From Streptomyces sp. ISL-43 (GTDB taxonomy: Bacteria; Actinomycetota; Actinomycetes; Streptomycetales; Streptomycetaceae): a DNA stretch of 64,000 nucleotides. Below, piece after piece: positions 8,661-16,167 of this stretch. How positions within the stretch are numbered: the stretch's first letter is position 1; each line of letters opens with the position of its first letter. Location of the stretch: contig NZ_JAGGOT010000071.1 in NCBI RefSeq assembly GCF_018614195.1, positions 62,001 to 126,000 of the forward strand, written 5' to 3'. The translations under genes and the position numbers were made by a program. The notes beneath the pieces are model-generated. The model ran no database searches. It saw only the letters and a program-made list of their open reading frames with translations, and was not told the DNA's origin.

Positions 8661-9293
8661 ATGATCACTTCCGTCCTGCGGCGGCGCGCCGCCGTGCTCG
8701 CGACCGCCCTCGCCGCCGCCCTGCTGCCCCCGGCCTCCGCCTCGGCCTCCGCGCCCGCCGCCGCGTCCGCCTCCCTGCGCGCGGCCGCCCCCGCGAACTC
8801 GTGTCCCCGGGTCCAGAACCACCTCTTCGCCGCCGCCGACGAACGCGTCGAGGTGGAGCGGATCACGCCCTCCCCGTCCTGGCGCATCAACTGCAAGCAG
8901 CTCTACCGATCGGACGGCCGCCCGCCGTCCGTGGTCTTCGAGGAGGGCTTCCTGCCCAAGGACACCCTGAACGGCCAGTACGACATCGAGAGCTACGTCC
9001 TGGCCAACCAGGCCTCTCCGTACGTCTCCACGACCTACGACCACGACCTGTACAAGTCCTGGAAGAGCGGCTGGAACTACTACATCGACGCCCCGGGCGG
9101 GGTGGACGTCAACCACACCATCGGCGACACCCACAAGTACGCCTCCCAGGTGGAGGTGGCCTTCCCGGGCGGCATCGCGCGCTCGTTCATCGTGGCGGTC
9201 TGCCCGGTGGACAAGGTGAAGAAGGTCGAGATCATGGACCAGTGCGAGGACAACCCGTACTACGAGCCCTGGCGCGCGAACTACCCTGGCTGA
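8661..9293 (+). CDS. Secreted pierisin/Scabin-like mono-ADP-ribosyltransferase
   Basis: The 210-residue precursor has an Ala-rich signal peptide (about residues 1-35) and an ADP-ribosyltransferase fold. The NAD-binding Arg is in LYRSDGR (R83), the STT motif is in YVSTTYDHD (about 122-125), and the catalytic ARTT-loop motif Q163-V-E165 sits in QVEVAFPGG. The Q-x-E form is that of guanine/nucleic-acid-targeting enzymes such as pierisin, Scabin and ScARP. IDAPGGVDVNHTIGD is also characteristic of this family. Four Cys remain in the mature part, consistent with an exported disulfide protein. The ATG at 8661 follows GGGTGGG. No immunity gene is evident; a secreted CxxC protein follows 62 bp downstream. 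The family call is strong; target and biological role are inferred. Confidence 0.85.
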   Translation: MITSVLRRRAAVLATALAAALLPPASASASAPAAASASLRAAAPANSCPRVQNHLFAAADERVEVERITPSPSWRINCKQLYRSDGRPPSVVFEEGFLPKDTLNGQYDIESYVLANQASPYVSTTYDHDLYKSWKSGWNYYIDAPGGVDVNHTIGDTHKYASQVEVAFPGGIARSFIVAVCPVDKVKKVEIMDQCEDNPYYEPWRANYPG

Positions 9294-9355
9294 GTCCACG
9301 GCGAGGCGGTCGGAGCCCTGTCCTCCGCCCCGCCGGCCCTGGAAGCATCCCGTGC

Positions 9356-9676
9356 ATGAAGAAGTTCACGCGCGCCGCCGCCACCCTGATCCTGTCCGTC
9401 GCCGCCCTGGGCCTCTCGCTGCCCACCACCGGCGCGGCCCTCGCGGGCAACTGCCCCACGTGCATCGACAACACCTCCGTCACCGCCGAACTCGGCCCGG
9501 CCTGGGGTGGTCAGATCGCACCGGCGGGCGGCTGCGGCAACTGCTGGAGCGACTCCGCGCTCGCCGACCCGGGCCCGGCCCGGCAGGTCCGGATCGCACC
9601 GGCGAACTGCGCCACGTGCTGGCCGTCGGGAGTCACCGACCCGGCTCGCTGGAACGGCGGCTACGGCGACGCGTAG
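9356..9676 (+). CDS. Small secreted Cys-rich (three CxxC) protein
   Basis: This 106-residue protein has a clear signal peptide (MKKFTRAAATLILSVAALG, cleavage near GAALA) and a short mature part containing three CxxC motifs: CPTC, CGNC and CATC, each followed by an Ile or Trp. I do not recognise a family. The first CxxC starts just after the cleavage site, and the repeats are spaced by about 40 and 30 residues with recurring QIAPA/RIAPA segments, suggesting an internally duplicated metal- or disulfide-binding module. It lies in the same orientation as, and 62 bp after, the ADP-ribosyltransferase, so co-transcription is possible. A terminator hairpin follows. Confidence 0.7.
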   Translation: MKKFTRAAATLILSVAALGLSLPTTGAALAGNCPTCIDNTSVTAELGPAWGGQIAPAGGCGNCWSDSALADPGPARQVRIAPANCATCWPSGVTDPARWNGGYGDA

Positions 9677-9732
9677 GCCGCCCGTTCCGCGCGCACGCGC
9701 GGGGGACCGGAAACCTTCCGGCCCGCACGGCT

Positions 9733-9762
9733 CCCCGCCTCCCGGTGCTGCGGGAGGCGGGG
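9733..9762. terminator. Hairpin terminator
   Basis: A 12-bp perfect stem (CCCCGCCTCCCG and its complement) with loop GTGCTG lies between the convergent CxxC-protein and DUF6087 genes. Confidence 0.75.
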
Positions 9763-9772
9763 GCCTTGCTGT

Positions 9773-10066
9773 TCAGGTTCTGCGGTGGCGGCCTGTACCT
9801 GGGGCCAGCGGGCTGCCCGGACGTACTGGTTGCGATGGAGGGGCTGGAGGGGGCGGGTTGAGCAGCCGCAGGGCGGCGGCGTAGTCCTCGACGGTGGTCA
9901 CCGGCTGCCAGGCGTAGCCGTCCCACTCGAGGATCAGCCGCGGGGCGTCCGGGTCGACGTGCGCGGCCCGCTGGTGGCCGGCGCCGAGGGTGACAGCCTT
10001 CTTCTCTCCCACCGGCCGCAGCCTCTTCTCGCGGCGGGCCGCCCATCGTTCCAAGGGCTCGTCCAT
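9773..10066 (-). CDS. DUF6087 family protein
   Basis: This 97-residue protein has the layout of a short Streptomyces family I recall as DUF6087: MDEPLERWAARREKRLRPVG at the start, then a central APRLILEWDGYAWQPVTTVEDYAAA block and a Pro-rich tail. No function is known. Two in-frame ATGs compete (10072 and 10066). GGAGG lies directly against the first but 7 bases before the second, so I take 10066. These proteins often sit near HTH regulators or in accessory regions, which fits the remnants nearby. Confidence 0.7.
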   Translation of the reverse strand: MDEPLERWAARREKRLRPVGEKKAVTLGAGHQRAAHVDPDAPRLILEWDGYAWQPVTTVEDYAAALRLLNPPPPAPPSQPVRPGSPLAPGTGRHRRT

Positions 10067-10469
10067 GGTCATACCTCCGTCCGGCGAGGGCAGCACCTTA
10101 CCGGTCCGGAAACGGCGACGGCCCGCACGGCTGCGGCGCGAGGCCGCGGACGAGGAGCGCAGGGAGGAGGAGACCGGAAACTACGGTGGGAGGGTCCGGG
10201 AGGCGCTGGGAGGCGCCGAGCGGATGTACGCGGAGGACGACAAGGCGTTCGCGGAGGGTCGACCGGAGCCTGACAGGCCCAAGCTCCTCACCGCCATCGG
10301 GGAGGAGACGGGCGTATCGCTGCTGCCGCCCGCCGAGCTGCGCTGTGTGCGGGAGCGCTACAGCGACAAGGCGAAGGAGCACAAGGAGGGGAAGGCGGCC
10401 CTGACCGTGGCACGGGACGAGTTCGTGAAAGCGGCCGGCGACTGGGTCAGCGGCGAGGACAGCAAGTAG
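10065..10469 (+). CDS. Hypothetical charged protein, start uncertain
   Basis: This is an open frame of up to 134 residues. The part from about 10140 onward reads like a real soluble helical protein (many Glu, Arg and Lys; segments NYGGRVREALGGAERMYAEDD and GVSLLPPAELRCVRERY) and has GC-rich third positions. The ATG at 10065 abuts the divergent DUF6087 start. An internal ATG at 10224 after GGGAGGCG would give 81 residues. I recognise no family. It may be a truncated accessory gene. Confidence 0.4.
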   Translation: MVIPPSGEGSTLPVRKRRRPARLRREAADEERREEETGNYGGRVREALGGAERMYAEDDKAFAEGRPEPDRPKLLTAIGEETGVSLLPPAELRCVRERYSDKAKEHKEGKAALTVARDEFVKAAGDWVSGEDSK

Positions 10470-10630
10470 GTCGTGGACATGCAGAGAGGGCCCCCGCCGG
10501 TCCGGTCTGCTGCCGGGGCGGGGCTCCGCGTGGGATCAGCGGGCGTCGTAGCTGCCGCGCCAGTCGACGCTGCCGCACCTGCGCGGGTGAGCGGTTGTCC
10601 TCCCAGGGCTTGGTGGCTCCTTGTCCTGGG

Positions 10631-11314
10631 TCAACTGACGGGCGCGCTGTACGTGGTGCCCAGAAGGCCGTTCTTGAAGTACACCTTGGCCGGGGTGACG
10701 TCGCCCTTCACGGTGATCGTGCCGGACGCCTTCTCTCCGGGGCGCAGGGTGACGGGGTCTATCTGGTCCTCGGCGCCGAACAGCTCGGCGTTGTGCTTGG
10801 CGCCGTCGGTGTCGGTGACCTCGAACAACAGCGTCGAGATCGACACCTCCTTGGCGCTGTTGTTGACGACGGTGACCTTGACGGCGGTGAAGTCGCCGTC
10901 GGTGGTGAGGACCGTGGGCTTGAACGTGGTCTTCGACGCGGTGAGGGAGACGTCCGGCTTGACCTCCGTCTTCGGCTTCGGGGCCTCGGTCTTCGGCGCC
11001 TCGGTCGTGGGCGTCACGGGAGCGGGGGCCTTGGCCGACTGATCCGCCGGGGTCGTCGTGGCCGTGGTAGACGTCGAGGCCGTGGGCTCCGCGTCACCGA
11101 TCAGGGCGCCGCAGGCACCGAGCAGGACCAGGAGGCCGGCCGCTCCGGCGCAGCCGATGCCGACCTTCTTGCCGGTGGAGGGCTTCTGCGGGGTGGGGGG
11201 CTGCTGGCCCCAGCCGGGCTGACCGTACGGCTGCTGCGGCGGGTAGCCGTACGCGGGGGGCTGGTTCGGCTGCTGGGGGTAGCCGTAGCCGTAGCCGGGA
11301 GGCGGAGTGGTCAT
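10631..11314 (-). CDS. DUF4352-type membrane-anchored protein
   Basis: The 227-residue protein has a Pro/Tyr/Gln-rich cytoplasmic N-terminus (PPPGYGYGYPQQPNQPP), one transmembrane helix with a Cys-containing end (about residues 50-72), a Thr/Pro/Lys-rich spacer, and an extracellular immunoglobulin-like DUF4352 domain (about 125-215) with the typical VKVTVVNNSAKEV and LRPGEKASGTI segments. These domains occur on many Gram-positive surface proteins; the ligand is unknown. The start ATG has an AGGAG site 6-7 bases upstream. A pseudopalindrome TTGA(N7)TCAA at 11337-11351 lies just upstream and may be an operator. Confidence 0.8.
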   Translation of the reverse strand: MTTPPPGYGYGYPQQPNQPPAYGYPPQQPYGQPGWGQQPPTPQKPSTGKKVGIGCAGAAGLLVLLGACGALIGDAEPTASTSTTATTTPADQSAKAPAPVTPTTEAPKTEAPKPKTEVKPDVSLTASKTTFKPTVLTTDGDFTAVKVTVVNNSAKEVSISTLLFEVTDTDGAKHNAELFGAEDQIDPVTLRPGEKASGTITVKGDVTPAKVYFKNGLLGTTYSAPVS

Positions 11315-11409
11315 GTGAGTCTCCTGGTCTGCGTATTTGAACAGCGCTCAAGGTACACAAACTGTTGAAGTGTGAGTGGCGTCGATCATGGGTTGAGATG
11401 GGCATGGCG

Positions 11410-11438
11410 ACGGCCCCCGCCGGGATGACGGGGGCCGT
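11410..11438. terminator. Hairpin terminator
   Basis: A perfect 10-bp inverted repeat (ACGGCCCCCG/CGGGGGCCGT, 9-base loop) separates the DUF4352 gene promoter from the antitoxin-like remnant. Confidence 0.6.
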
Positions 11439-11460
11439 GTCCGGCATCTGACTTCGCAGC

Positions 11461-11622
11461 GTGCGCTACGCCCGGTTCGCTGCCTGCTCGCAGGGGGAGC
11501 GGGCGATCCGTGTGCGCCGGTACAAGACGGAACTCGCGGTCTTGGTGCCGGCCGACTGGTACGAGCGCGCGGTGGCCGCCACCGGTGAGCCGGGGATCGA
11601 ACCGCCGGCCGCCAATTCCTGA
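11461..11622 (+). pseudogene. Phd/YefM-type antitoxin remnant (N-terminally truncated)
   Basis: This short frame of about 53 residues starts at GTG 11461 and matches the middle and end of Phd/YefM-like antitoxins: ERAIRVRRYKTELAVLVPADWYERA corresponds to their beta-strand pair (R-Y/H-G...AVLVP.D.Y). The conserved N-terminal helix is absent and a stop codon lies just upstream (11449). No toxin gene follows; instead there is a terminator. I read it as a decayed fragment, though a functional mini-protein cannot be excluded. Confidence 0.5.
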
Positions 11623-11637
11623 TTCCCGTTCTCCAGG

Positions 11638-11662
11638 CCCCCGTCCACGCGGCGGGGGTTTT
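11638..11662 (+). terminator. Hairpin with T-run
   Basis: CCCCCG/CGGGGG arms followed by TTTT directly after the antitoxin remnant make a canonical rho-independent terminator for the plus strand. Confidence 0.65.
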
Positions 11663-11672
11663 CGCTGCCCGC

Positions 11673-12118
11673 TCACGCCGACCCCCGGATACCTGCGCGG
11701 ACCTGGGCGGCCCGATCCGCGTTCCACTGCCGGCGCCCTGCGTGTGCCCGGGTGTTGGTGCCGGCCAGTCGCGCTGCGGCGTGGTCCAGCTCGCCACGGC
11801 AATCACCACAGATGCTTTTGAGTTCCGCAGGGCGCGGCTGATGAGCCGGCCGTACGCGTCGCGCACGTCTTGTCCGGTGAGGTGGCGGTGGACCCGGTCG
11901 GCGATGCGCGCGATGTCCCCGCTGCTCTCGGCAACTGCCCGCTCGATCGCCTTCGAGGCGAGGGCGTACTGGCCGCTGCTCAGCTCCAGCGGCAGTAGCC
12001 GCAGTACGCGGTACGCCGTTGCCGAGATCGTGGTGGGGAGCTTCTGCTGAGGTTCCGGCGTAGCCGCTTCCACCTCGGCCACTGCCTGCGGGAACGTCTC
12101 TTCGGCCGGGTTTTCCAC
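11673..12118 (-). pseudogene. Frameshifted C-terminal remnant of a Streptomyces HTH-type protein
   Basis: From a possible GTG at 12118 the frame encodes a plausible helical domain (ISATAYRVLRLLPLELSSGQ, then IERAVAESSGDIARIADRV and DAYGRLISRALRN). It resembles the C-terminal part of HTH proteins found on Streptomyces plasmids and integrative elements. Around 11815-11820, at an AAAA run, good coding continues in another frame (LKSICGDCRGELDHAAARLA ... GIRGSA) to a stop at 11673. A one-base shift would join the two. The expected N-terminal HTH is missing. I treat it as a decayed mobile-element gene; the family assignment is tentative. Confidence 0.4.
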
Positions 12119-12255
12119 AGGGCCTCGCGCTAGTACGGAGGACGCCCTAAGGACGGAACCGCGGGAGACCTTGCGCTGAGAGACGTTTCCGCAGGTCAGG
12201 GGGCGGATTCCGGGACATCGCCGCAGGCGGCTTATGACCCGGTATGCCCAACTCC

Positions 12256-13785
12256 TCAGATGTCGCGGAAGATCTCGATCTGCGCGCCCACCGAGTTGAG
12301 GCGTTCCGCCAGTTCCTCGTAGCCGCGGTTGATGACGTAGACGTTGCGCAGGACCGAGGTGCCCTCGGCCGCCATCATCGCCAGGAGGACGACCACCGCC
12401 GGGCGCAGGGCCGGCGGGCACATCATTTCCGCCGCGCGCCAGCGGGTGGGGCCCTCGACCAGGACGCGGTGCGGGTCCAGGAGCTGGAGGCGGCCGCCGA
12501 GGCGGTTGAGGTCCGTCAGGTAGATGGCCCGGTTGTCGTACACCCAGTCGTGGATCAGGGTCTGGCCCTGGGCCACGGCCGCGATGGCGGCGAAGAAGGG
12601 GACGTTGTCGATGTTCAGCCCGGGGAAGGGCATCGGGTGGATCTTGTCGATCGGCGCTTCGAGCTTCGACGGGCGGACGGTGAGGTCCACCAGGCGGGTG
12701 CGGCCGTTGTCGGCGGTGTACTCCGGCGAGCGGTCGTGGTCGAGCCCCATCTCCTCCAGGACCGCGAGCTCGATCTCCATGAACTCGATCGGGACCCGGC
12801 GGATGGTCAGCTCGGACTCGGTGACCACGGCCGCGGCCAGCAGGCTCATCGCCTCGACCGGGTCCTCGGAGGGGGAGTAGTCCACGTCCACGTCGATGTT
12901 CGGAACGCCGTGGACCGTCAGGGTCGTGGTGCCGACGCCGTCCACCCGGACGCCGAGGGCCTCCAGGAAGAAGCACAGGTCCTGGACCATGTAGTTGGAG
13001 GAGGCGTTGCGGATGACCGTGGTCCCGTCGTGGCGGGCGGCGGCCAGCAGCGCGTTCTCGGTGACGGTGTCCCCGCGCTCGGTCAGCACGATCGGGCGGT
13101 CCGGGGAGACCCCGGCCTCGACCTGGGCGTGGTAGATGCCCTCGGTCGCGGTGATGTCCAGGCCGAAGCGGCGCAGGGCGATCATGTGCGGCTCGATGGT
13201 GCGGGTGCCGAGGTCGCAGCCGCCGGCGTAGGGCAGCTTGAAGTGGTCCATCCGGTGCAGCAGGGGACCCAGGAACATGATGATGCTCCGGGTCCGGCGA
13301 GCCGCGTCCGCGTCCATGGCGTCCATGTCGAGGCGGGCGGGCGGTACGAGTTCCAGGTCGACGCCGTCGTTGATCCAGCGGGTGCGGACGCCGATGGAGT
13401 TCAGGACCTCCAGGAGGCGGTAGACCTCCTCGATGCGGGCGACCCGCCTCAGCACCGTGCGGCCCTTGTTGAGCAGCGAGGCGCACAGCAGGGCGACGCA
13501 CGCGTTCTTGCTCGTCTTGACGTCGATGGCGCCGGACAGCCGGCGGCCGCCGACCACGCGCAGGTGCATCGGACCGGCGTAGCCCAGAGAGACGATTTCG
13601 CTGTCGAGGGCTTCCCCGATGCGGGCGATCATCTCAAGGCTGATGTTCTGGTTGCCGCGCTCGATCCGGTTCACGGCACTCTGGCTGGTGCCGAGTGCGT
13701 CGGCGAGCTGACTCTGTGTCCAGCCCCGGTGCTGCCGGGCGTCACGGATGAGCTTGCCGATGCGTACGAGGTAGTCGTCTGCCAT
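12256..13785 (-). CDS. XRE-type HTH fused to UDP-GlcNAc 1-carboxyvinyltransferase (MurA-like)
   Basis: The 509-residue two-domain protein has an N-terminal XRE helix-turn-helix (about residues 8-62, GWTQSQLADALGTSQSAVNR) followed by a full EPSP-synthase/MurA domain (about 75-509). MurA catalytic features are kept: SKNA (K93, N94) and the loop Cys in AGGCDLGTR (C190). It may therefore transfer enolpyruvate to UDP-GlcNAc, or it may sense UDP-sugars to control transcription. S. coelicolor has a similar gene beside aconitase (SCO5998, from memory). The ATG at 13785 has no strong ribosome site; a palindrome 12 bp upstream (13797-13812) overlaps the likely promoter and suits autoregulation. This would be an extra copy; the usual murA lies elsewhere in Streptomyces chromosomes. 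Confidence 0.88.
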   Translation of the reverse strand: MADDYLVRIGKLIRDARQHRGWTQSQLADALGTSQSAVNRIERGNQNISLEMIARIGEALDSEIVSLGYAGPMHLRVVGGRRLSGAIDVKTSKNACVALLCASLLNKGRTVLRRVARIEEVYRLLEVLNSIGVRTRWINDGVDLELVPPARLDMDAMDADAARRTRSIIMFLGPLLHRMDHFKLPYAGGCDLGTRTIEPHMIALRRFGLDITATEGIYHAQVEAGVSPDRPIVLTERGDTVTENALLAAARHDGTTVIRNASSNYMVQDLCFFLEALGVRVDGVGTTTLTVHGVPNIDVDVDYSPSEDPVEAMSLLAAAVVTESELTIRRVPIEFMEIELAVLEEMGLDHDRSPEYTADNGRTRLVDLTVRPSKLEAPIDKIHPMPFPGLNIDNVPFFAAIAAVAQGQTLIHDWVYDNRAIYLTDLNRLGGRLQLLDPHRVLVEGPTRWRAAEMMCPPALRPAVVVLLAMMAAEGTSVLRNVYVINRGYEELAERLNSVGAQIEIFRDI

Positions 13786-13796
13786 GTCTGCACCGT

Positions 13797-13812
13797 ATCT
13801 CAGATATGAGAT
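13797..13812. promoter_or_regulatory. Palindromic operator candidate upstream of the XRE-MurA gene
   Basis: ATCTCA-GATA-TGAGAT is a perfect inverted repeat ending 12 bp before the start codon. A TACGGT-like -10 sits between it and the ATG. Size and position fit an XRE autoregulatory operator. Confidence 0.5.
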
Positions 13813-14060
13813 TCCGCCCGCGCCGGGTGTGGCAGACGGGTGTTACCAGGCGTCAGCTCCCATGGTGGGGCCGGAGCGCGCGTGGTGCGCGACGAGCCGG
13901 CCGGGCGACCGAGTGAGCGGCTCCCACTCCTGTGCGGACAAAGGGGGGCAACAGCCGCGCCCAGCGCCTGATGGTGGAGGGACTGGGCGGGGACAGATGC
14001 CCGCAAAGGGCACTACGCGACGCTGGTCGCCCCGGAGGAGGCACGGCCTCGCGGGCTGAG

Positions 14061-14143
14061 CCGCCGAAGCCGTGCCGCCGAAGCCGTGCCGCCGAAGCCG
14101 TGCCGCTGAAGCCCGGCCGCCGAAGCCCGGCCGCCGGGCTCGG
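14061..14143. repeat. Tandem 14-bp repeat, about six copies
   Basis: CCGCCGAAGCCGTG is repeated three times exactly, then as two variants (CCGCTGAAGCCCGG, CCGCCGAAGCCCGG) and a partial copy. It ends 9 bp before the stop of the amidohydrolase gene, inside the 367-bp gene-free stretch 13786-14152. Besides this repeat and the operator palindrome I see no gene there. Confidence 0.85.
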
Positions 14144-14152
14144 CTGCCGGCC

Positions 14153-16075
14153 TCAGTGCCCGCAGGCGTGGTGGCGGCCCCGGCCGGCGCCGTGGACCGC
14201 CGCGTACGAGGCCGGGCGCGGGCCCGCCGCCGCGGCGCGGGCCACCCGCGCCGAAGCCGTCCGCCCCGACGCCGATTCCGCGTCGTGCACCACACGGCCG
14301 CCGACCAGGGTCATCCGTACCCCCGTCCCGCTGATGTCGGCCACCGGACAGCGCGTCACATCCCGGTCCAGCACCACCAGGTCCGCGGCCTTGCCCGCCT
14401 CCACGGTGCCGGTCAGCTCCTCCTGGCGAAGCTGCCACGCCGTTCCCGACGTGTGCATGCGCAACACCGAGTCCCGGCTCAGCCCCTCGAGCTCCCGGTA
14501 CAGCTCGCCCTCCCCGGAGGCGCCCTGCCGGTCGATCGCGGTCCGCAGCTGGTTCCACACCTGGAGGGCGTCCACGGGCCAGTCGGAGCCGCCGGTCAGC
14601 CGCGCGCCCGCCTTCTCCAGGCTGCGCGCCGGGTACATCCACCGGTGCCGCTCGGGCCCGATGTAGGGGAGCAGCGCCTCCATCGTCCAGGTGTCCTTCG
14701 CCGCCCACTGGAGCTGCATGCACGCCGCGACGCCCAGCTGCGCGAAGCGCCGCAGGTCCGCCGGGTCCACGATCTGCAGGTGGGCCACCGCGTTGCGGGC
14801 GTCCCGGTGCCCCGTCACCCGCCGGGCGTACGCGTATCCGTCCAGAGCGGTGCGTACCGCCCGGTCTCCGAGCCCGTGGGCGTGCATCTGCCAGCCCGCT
14901 CGGTTGAAGGCGGCGCTGAGCCGGCCGTAGTCCGCCGCCGAGGTGTAGAGCTCGCCCCGGTTCGCGGTCGGCCCGCCGTTCCCGTCGAGGTACGGCTCCA
15001 GCAGGGCGGCCGTTTGCGCCGGGTACTCGATGACCCCGTCCAGGAACACCTTGATCATCCCGAACCGGAGCCCCCGCACCCCCTCGAACTCCCGCCGCAG
15101 GCCCCGCGCGTACGCGAGCGAGCCCGCCGGGTCCTTGGCCTGCTCCGCGTCCAGCCGGATCGCCGGAACGATCCGCTGCGGCAGCTTGCCCGCCGCCGAG
15201 AGCGCCTGGTACAGCTCCAGCTCGCGCCGTCCCACCAGGGCGTCCATCATCGTCGTGACCCCGCAGGCGGCCGCCAGCTCCAGCGCCTCGGCGCACGCCG
15301 CGACCAGTTCGGCCCGGGTGCGCTCCGGTACGAACCGCTTCACCAGCCCCTGCGCGTCGTCCTTGAGGACGCCCGTCGGCTGCCCGTCCGCGCCCTTGAC
15401 CACCTTCCCGCCGACCGGGTCGGGCGTGGCCGCCGTGATCCCGGCGATGTCCAGGGCCCGCTGATTGGCCCACAGGTTGTGCCCGTCGCCGCCGACCAGG
15501 ACGACCGGCCGCCGGGTGGGGAGCGCGTCCAGCATCGAGTGGTGCGGAGCGGTGCCCACGGGGAGCAGCCCGACCGGGTTCCAGTCCTCCACCACCAGCC
15601 AGCCGTCGGGTTCGGCGCCCGCGCCGCCGGTGTCGGCGAGGAAGCCGGTCAGGATCTCCCTGAGCTCCTGCGGGGTGGTCTCCGCGCCGTCCAGGGAGGG
15701 GGACAGCGAGCGCTCCCCGGCGCCGAGCGGGTGGACGTGGCCGTCGTGGATCCCGCTCATCACAGTGTTGCCGCGGGCGTCGACCACCTCGGTGTCCCGG
15801 CCCACGTACCGGCGCAGCGCCGCGTCGGTCCCGGTGGCCAGGATCTTCCCGTCCCGGCCGACCGCGACGGCCTCCACGGGCCCCCGGTGAGCGGTCCCGG
15901 TGAACACCGAGGCATTGCGGACCACCAGGGCGGCCGAACCCCGCCCGCCGGAAGGAGCGGCGGAAGCGGCCGCGGCGGGCCCCGCGCCCAGCAGGCCCGC
16001 CGCGCCGGCGGCCCCGGCGGCGGCGAGGAGCCCCCGACGGGAAAGGGGGGACAGAGGGGAGGAAGAAGACTGCAT
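14153..16075 (-). CDS. Tat-exported amidohydrolase (YtcJ-type, amidohydrolase_3)
   Basis: The 640-residue metal-dependent hydrolase starts with a twin-arginine signal (LSRRGLLAAAGAAGAAGLLG, then AAAA). The enzyme body has the metal-site HxH in SGIHDGHVHPLG, a distal His in MHAHGLGDRAV, and a late Asp-containing LTGGSDWPVD. KVFLDGVIEYPAQT supplies the expected K and E region. YtcJ-like enzymes hydrolyse N-acyl or cyclic amide substrates; the actual substrate is unknown. The C-terminus is unusual, ending in a His/Cys/Arg-rich tail (HGAGRGRHHACGH) that could bind metal. The ATG at 16075 follows GGAG by 6 bases. It is divergent from a LacI regulator, with a shared palindrome between them. Confidence 0.88.
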   Translation of the reverse strand: MQSSSSPLSPLSRRGLLAAAGAAGAAGLLGAGPAAAASAAPSGGRGSAALVVRNASVFTGTAHRGPVEAVAVGRDGKILATGTDAALRRYVGRDTEVVDARGNTVMSGIHDGHVHPLGAGERSLSPSLDGAETTPQELREILTGFLADTGGAGAEPDGWLVVEDWNPVGLLPVGTAPHHSMLDALPTRRPVVLVGGDGHNLWANQRALDIAGITAATPDPVGGKVVKGADGQPTGVLKDDAQGLVKRFVPERTRAELVAACAEALELAAACGVTTMMDALVGRRELELYQALSAAGKLPQRIVPAIRLDAEQAKDPAGSLAYARGLRREFEGVRGLRFGMIKVFLDGVIEYPAQTAALLEPYLDGNGGPTANRGELYTSAADYGRLSAAFNRAGWQMHAHGLGDRAVRTALDGYAYARRVTGHRDARNAVAHLQIVDPADLRRFAQLGVAACMQLQWAAKDTWTMEALLPYIGPERHRWMYPARSLEKAGARLTGGSDWPVDALQVWNQLRTAIDRQGASGEGELYRELEGLSRDSVLRMHTSGTAWQLRQEELTGTVEAGKAADLVVLDRDVTRCPVADISGTGVRMTLVGGRVVHDAESASGRTASARVARAAAAGPRPASYAAVHGAGRGRHHACGH

Positions 16076-16114
16076 GCCCACTCCAAACGTTGGTGTGGCC
16101 AGCACGCTGTTTGA

Positions 16115-16126
16115 TTAAGGGCTTAA
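16115..16126. promoter_or_regulatory. LacI-type operator candidate
   Basis: TTAAG-GG-CTTAA is an inverted repeat in the 92-bp gap between the divergent amidohydrolase and LacI-family genes, the usual place for the regulator's own operator. Confidence 0.5.
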
Positions 16127-16167
16127 CCGGAACCCGCCTCCGGCGACGGAATCCGTACGATGACGCC

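Noticed and set aside
11560..11640. tRNA-like 3' end on the minus strand (GGTTCGATCCCC near 11600)
   Set aside because: The T-arm stem does not pair (mismatch at the third base pair), and no acceptor or anticodon arm can be built around it. The stretch is explained by the antitoxin remnant frame.
14061..14143. CRISPR-like array
   Set aside because: The units are contiguous 14-bp repeats with no spacers and no cas genes; it is a minisatellite.
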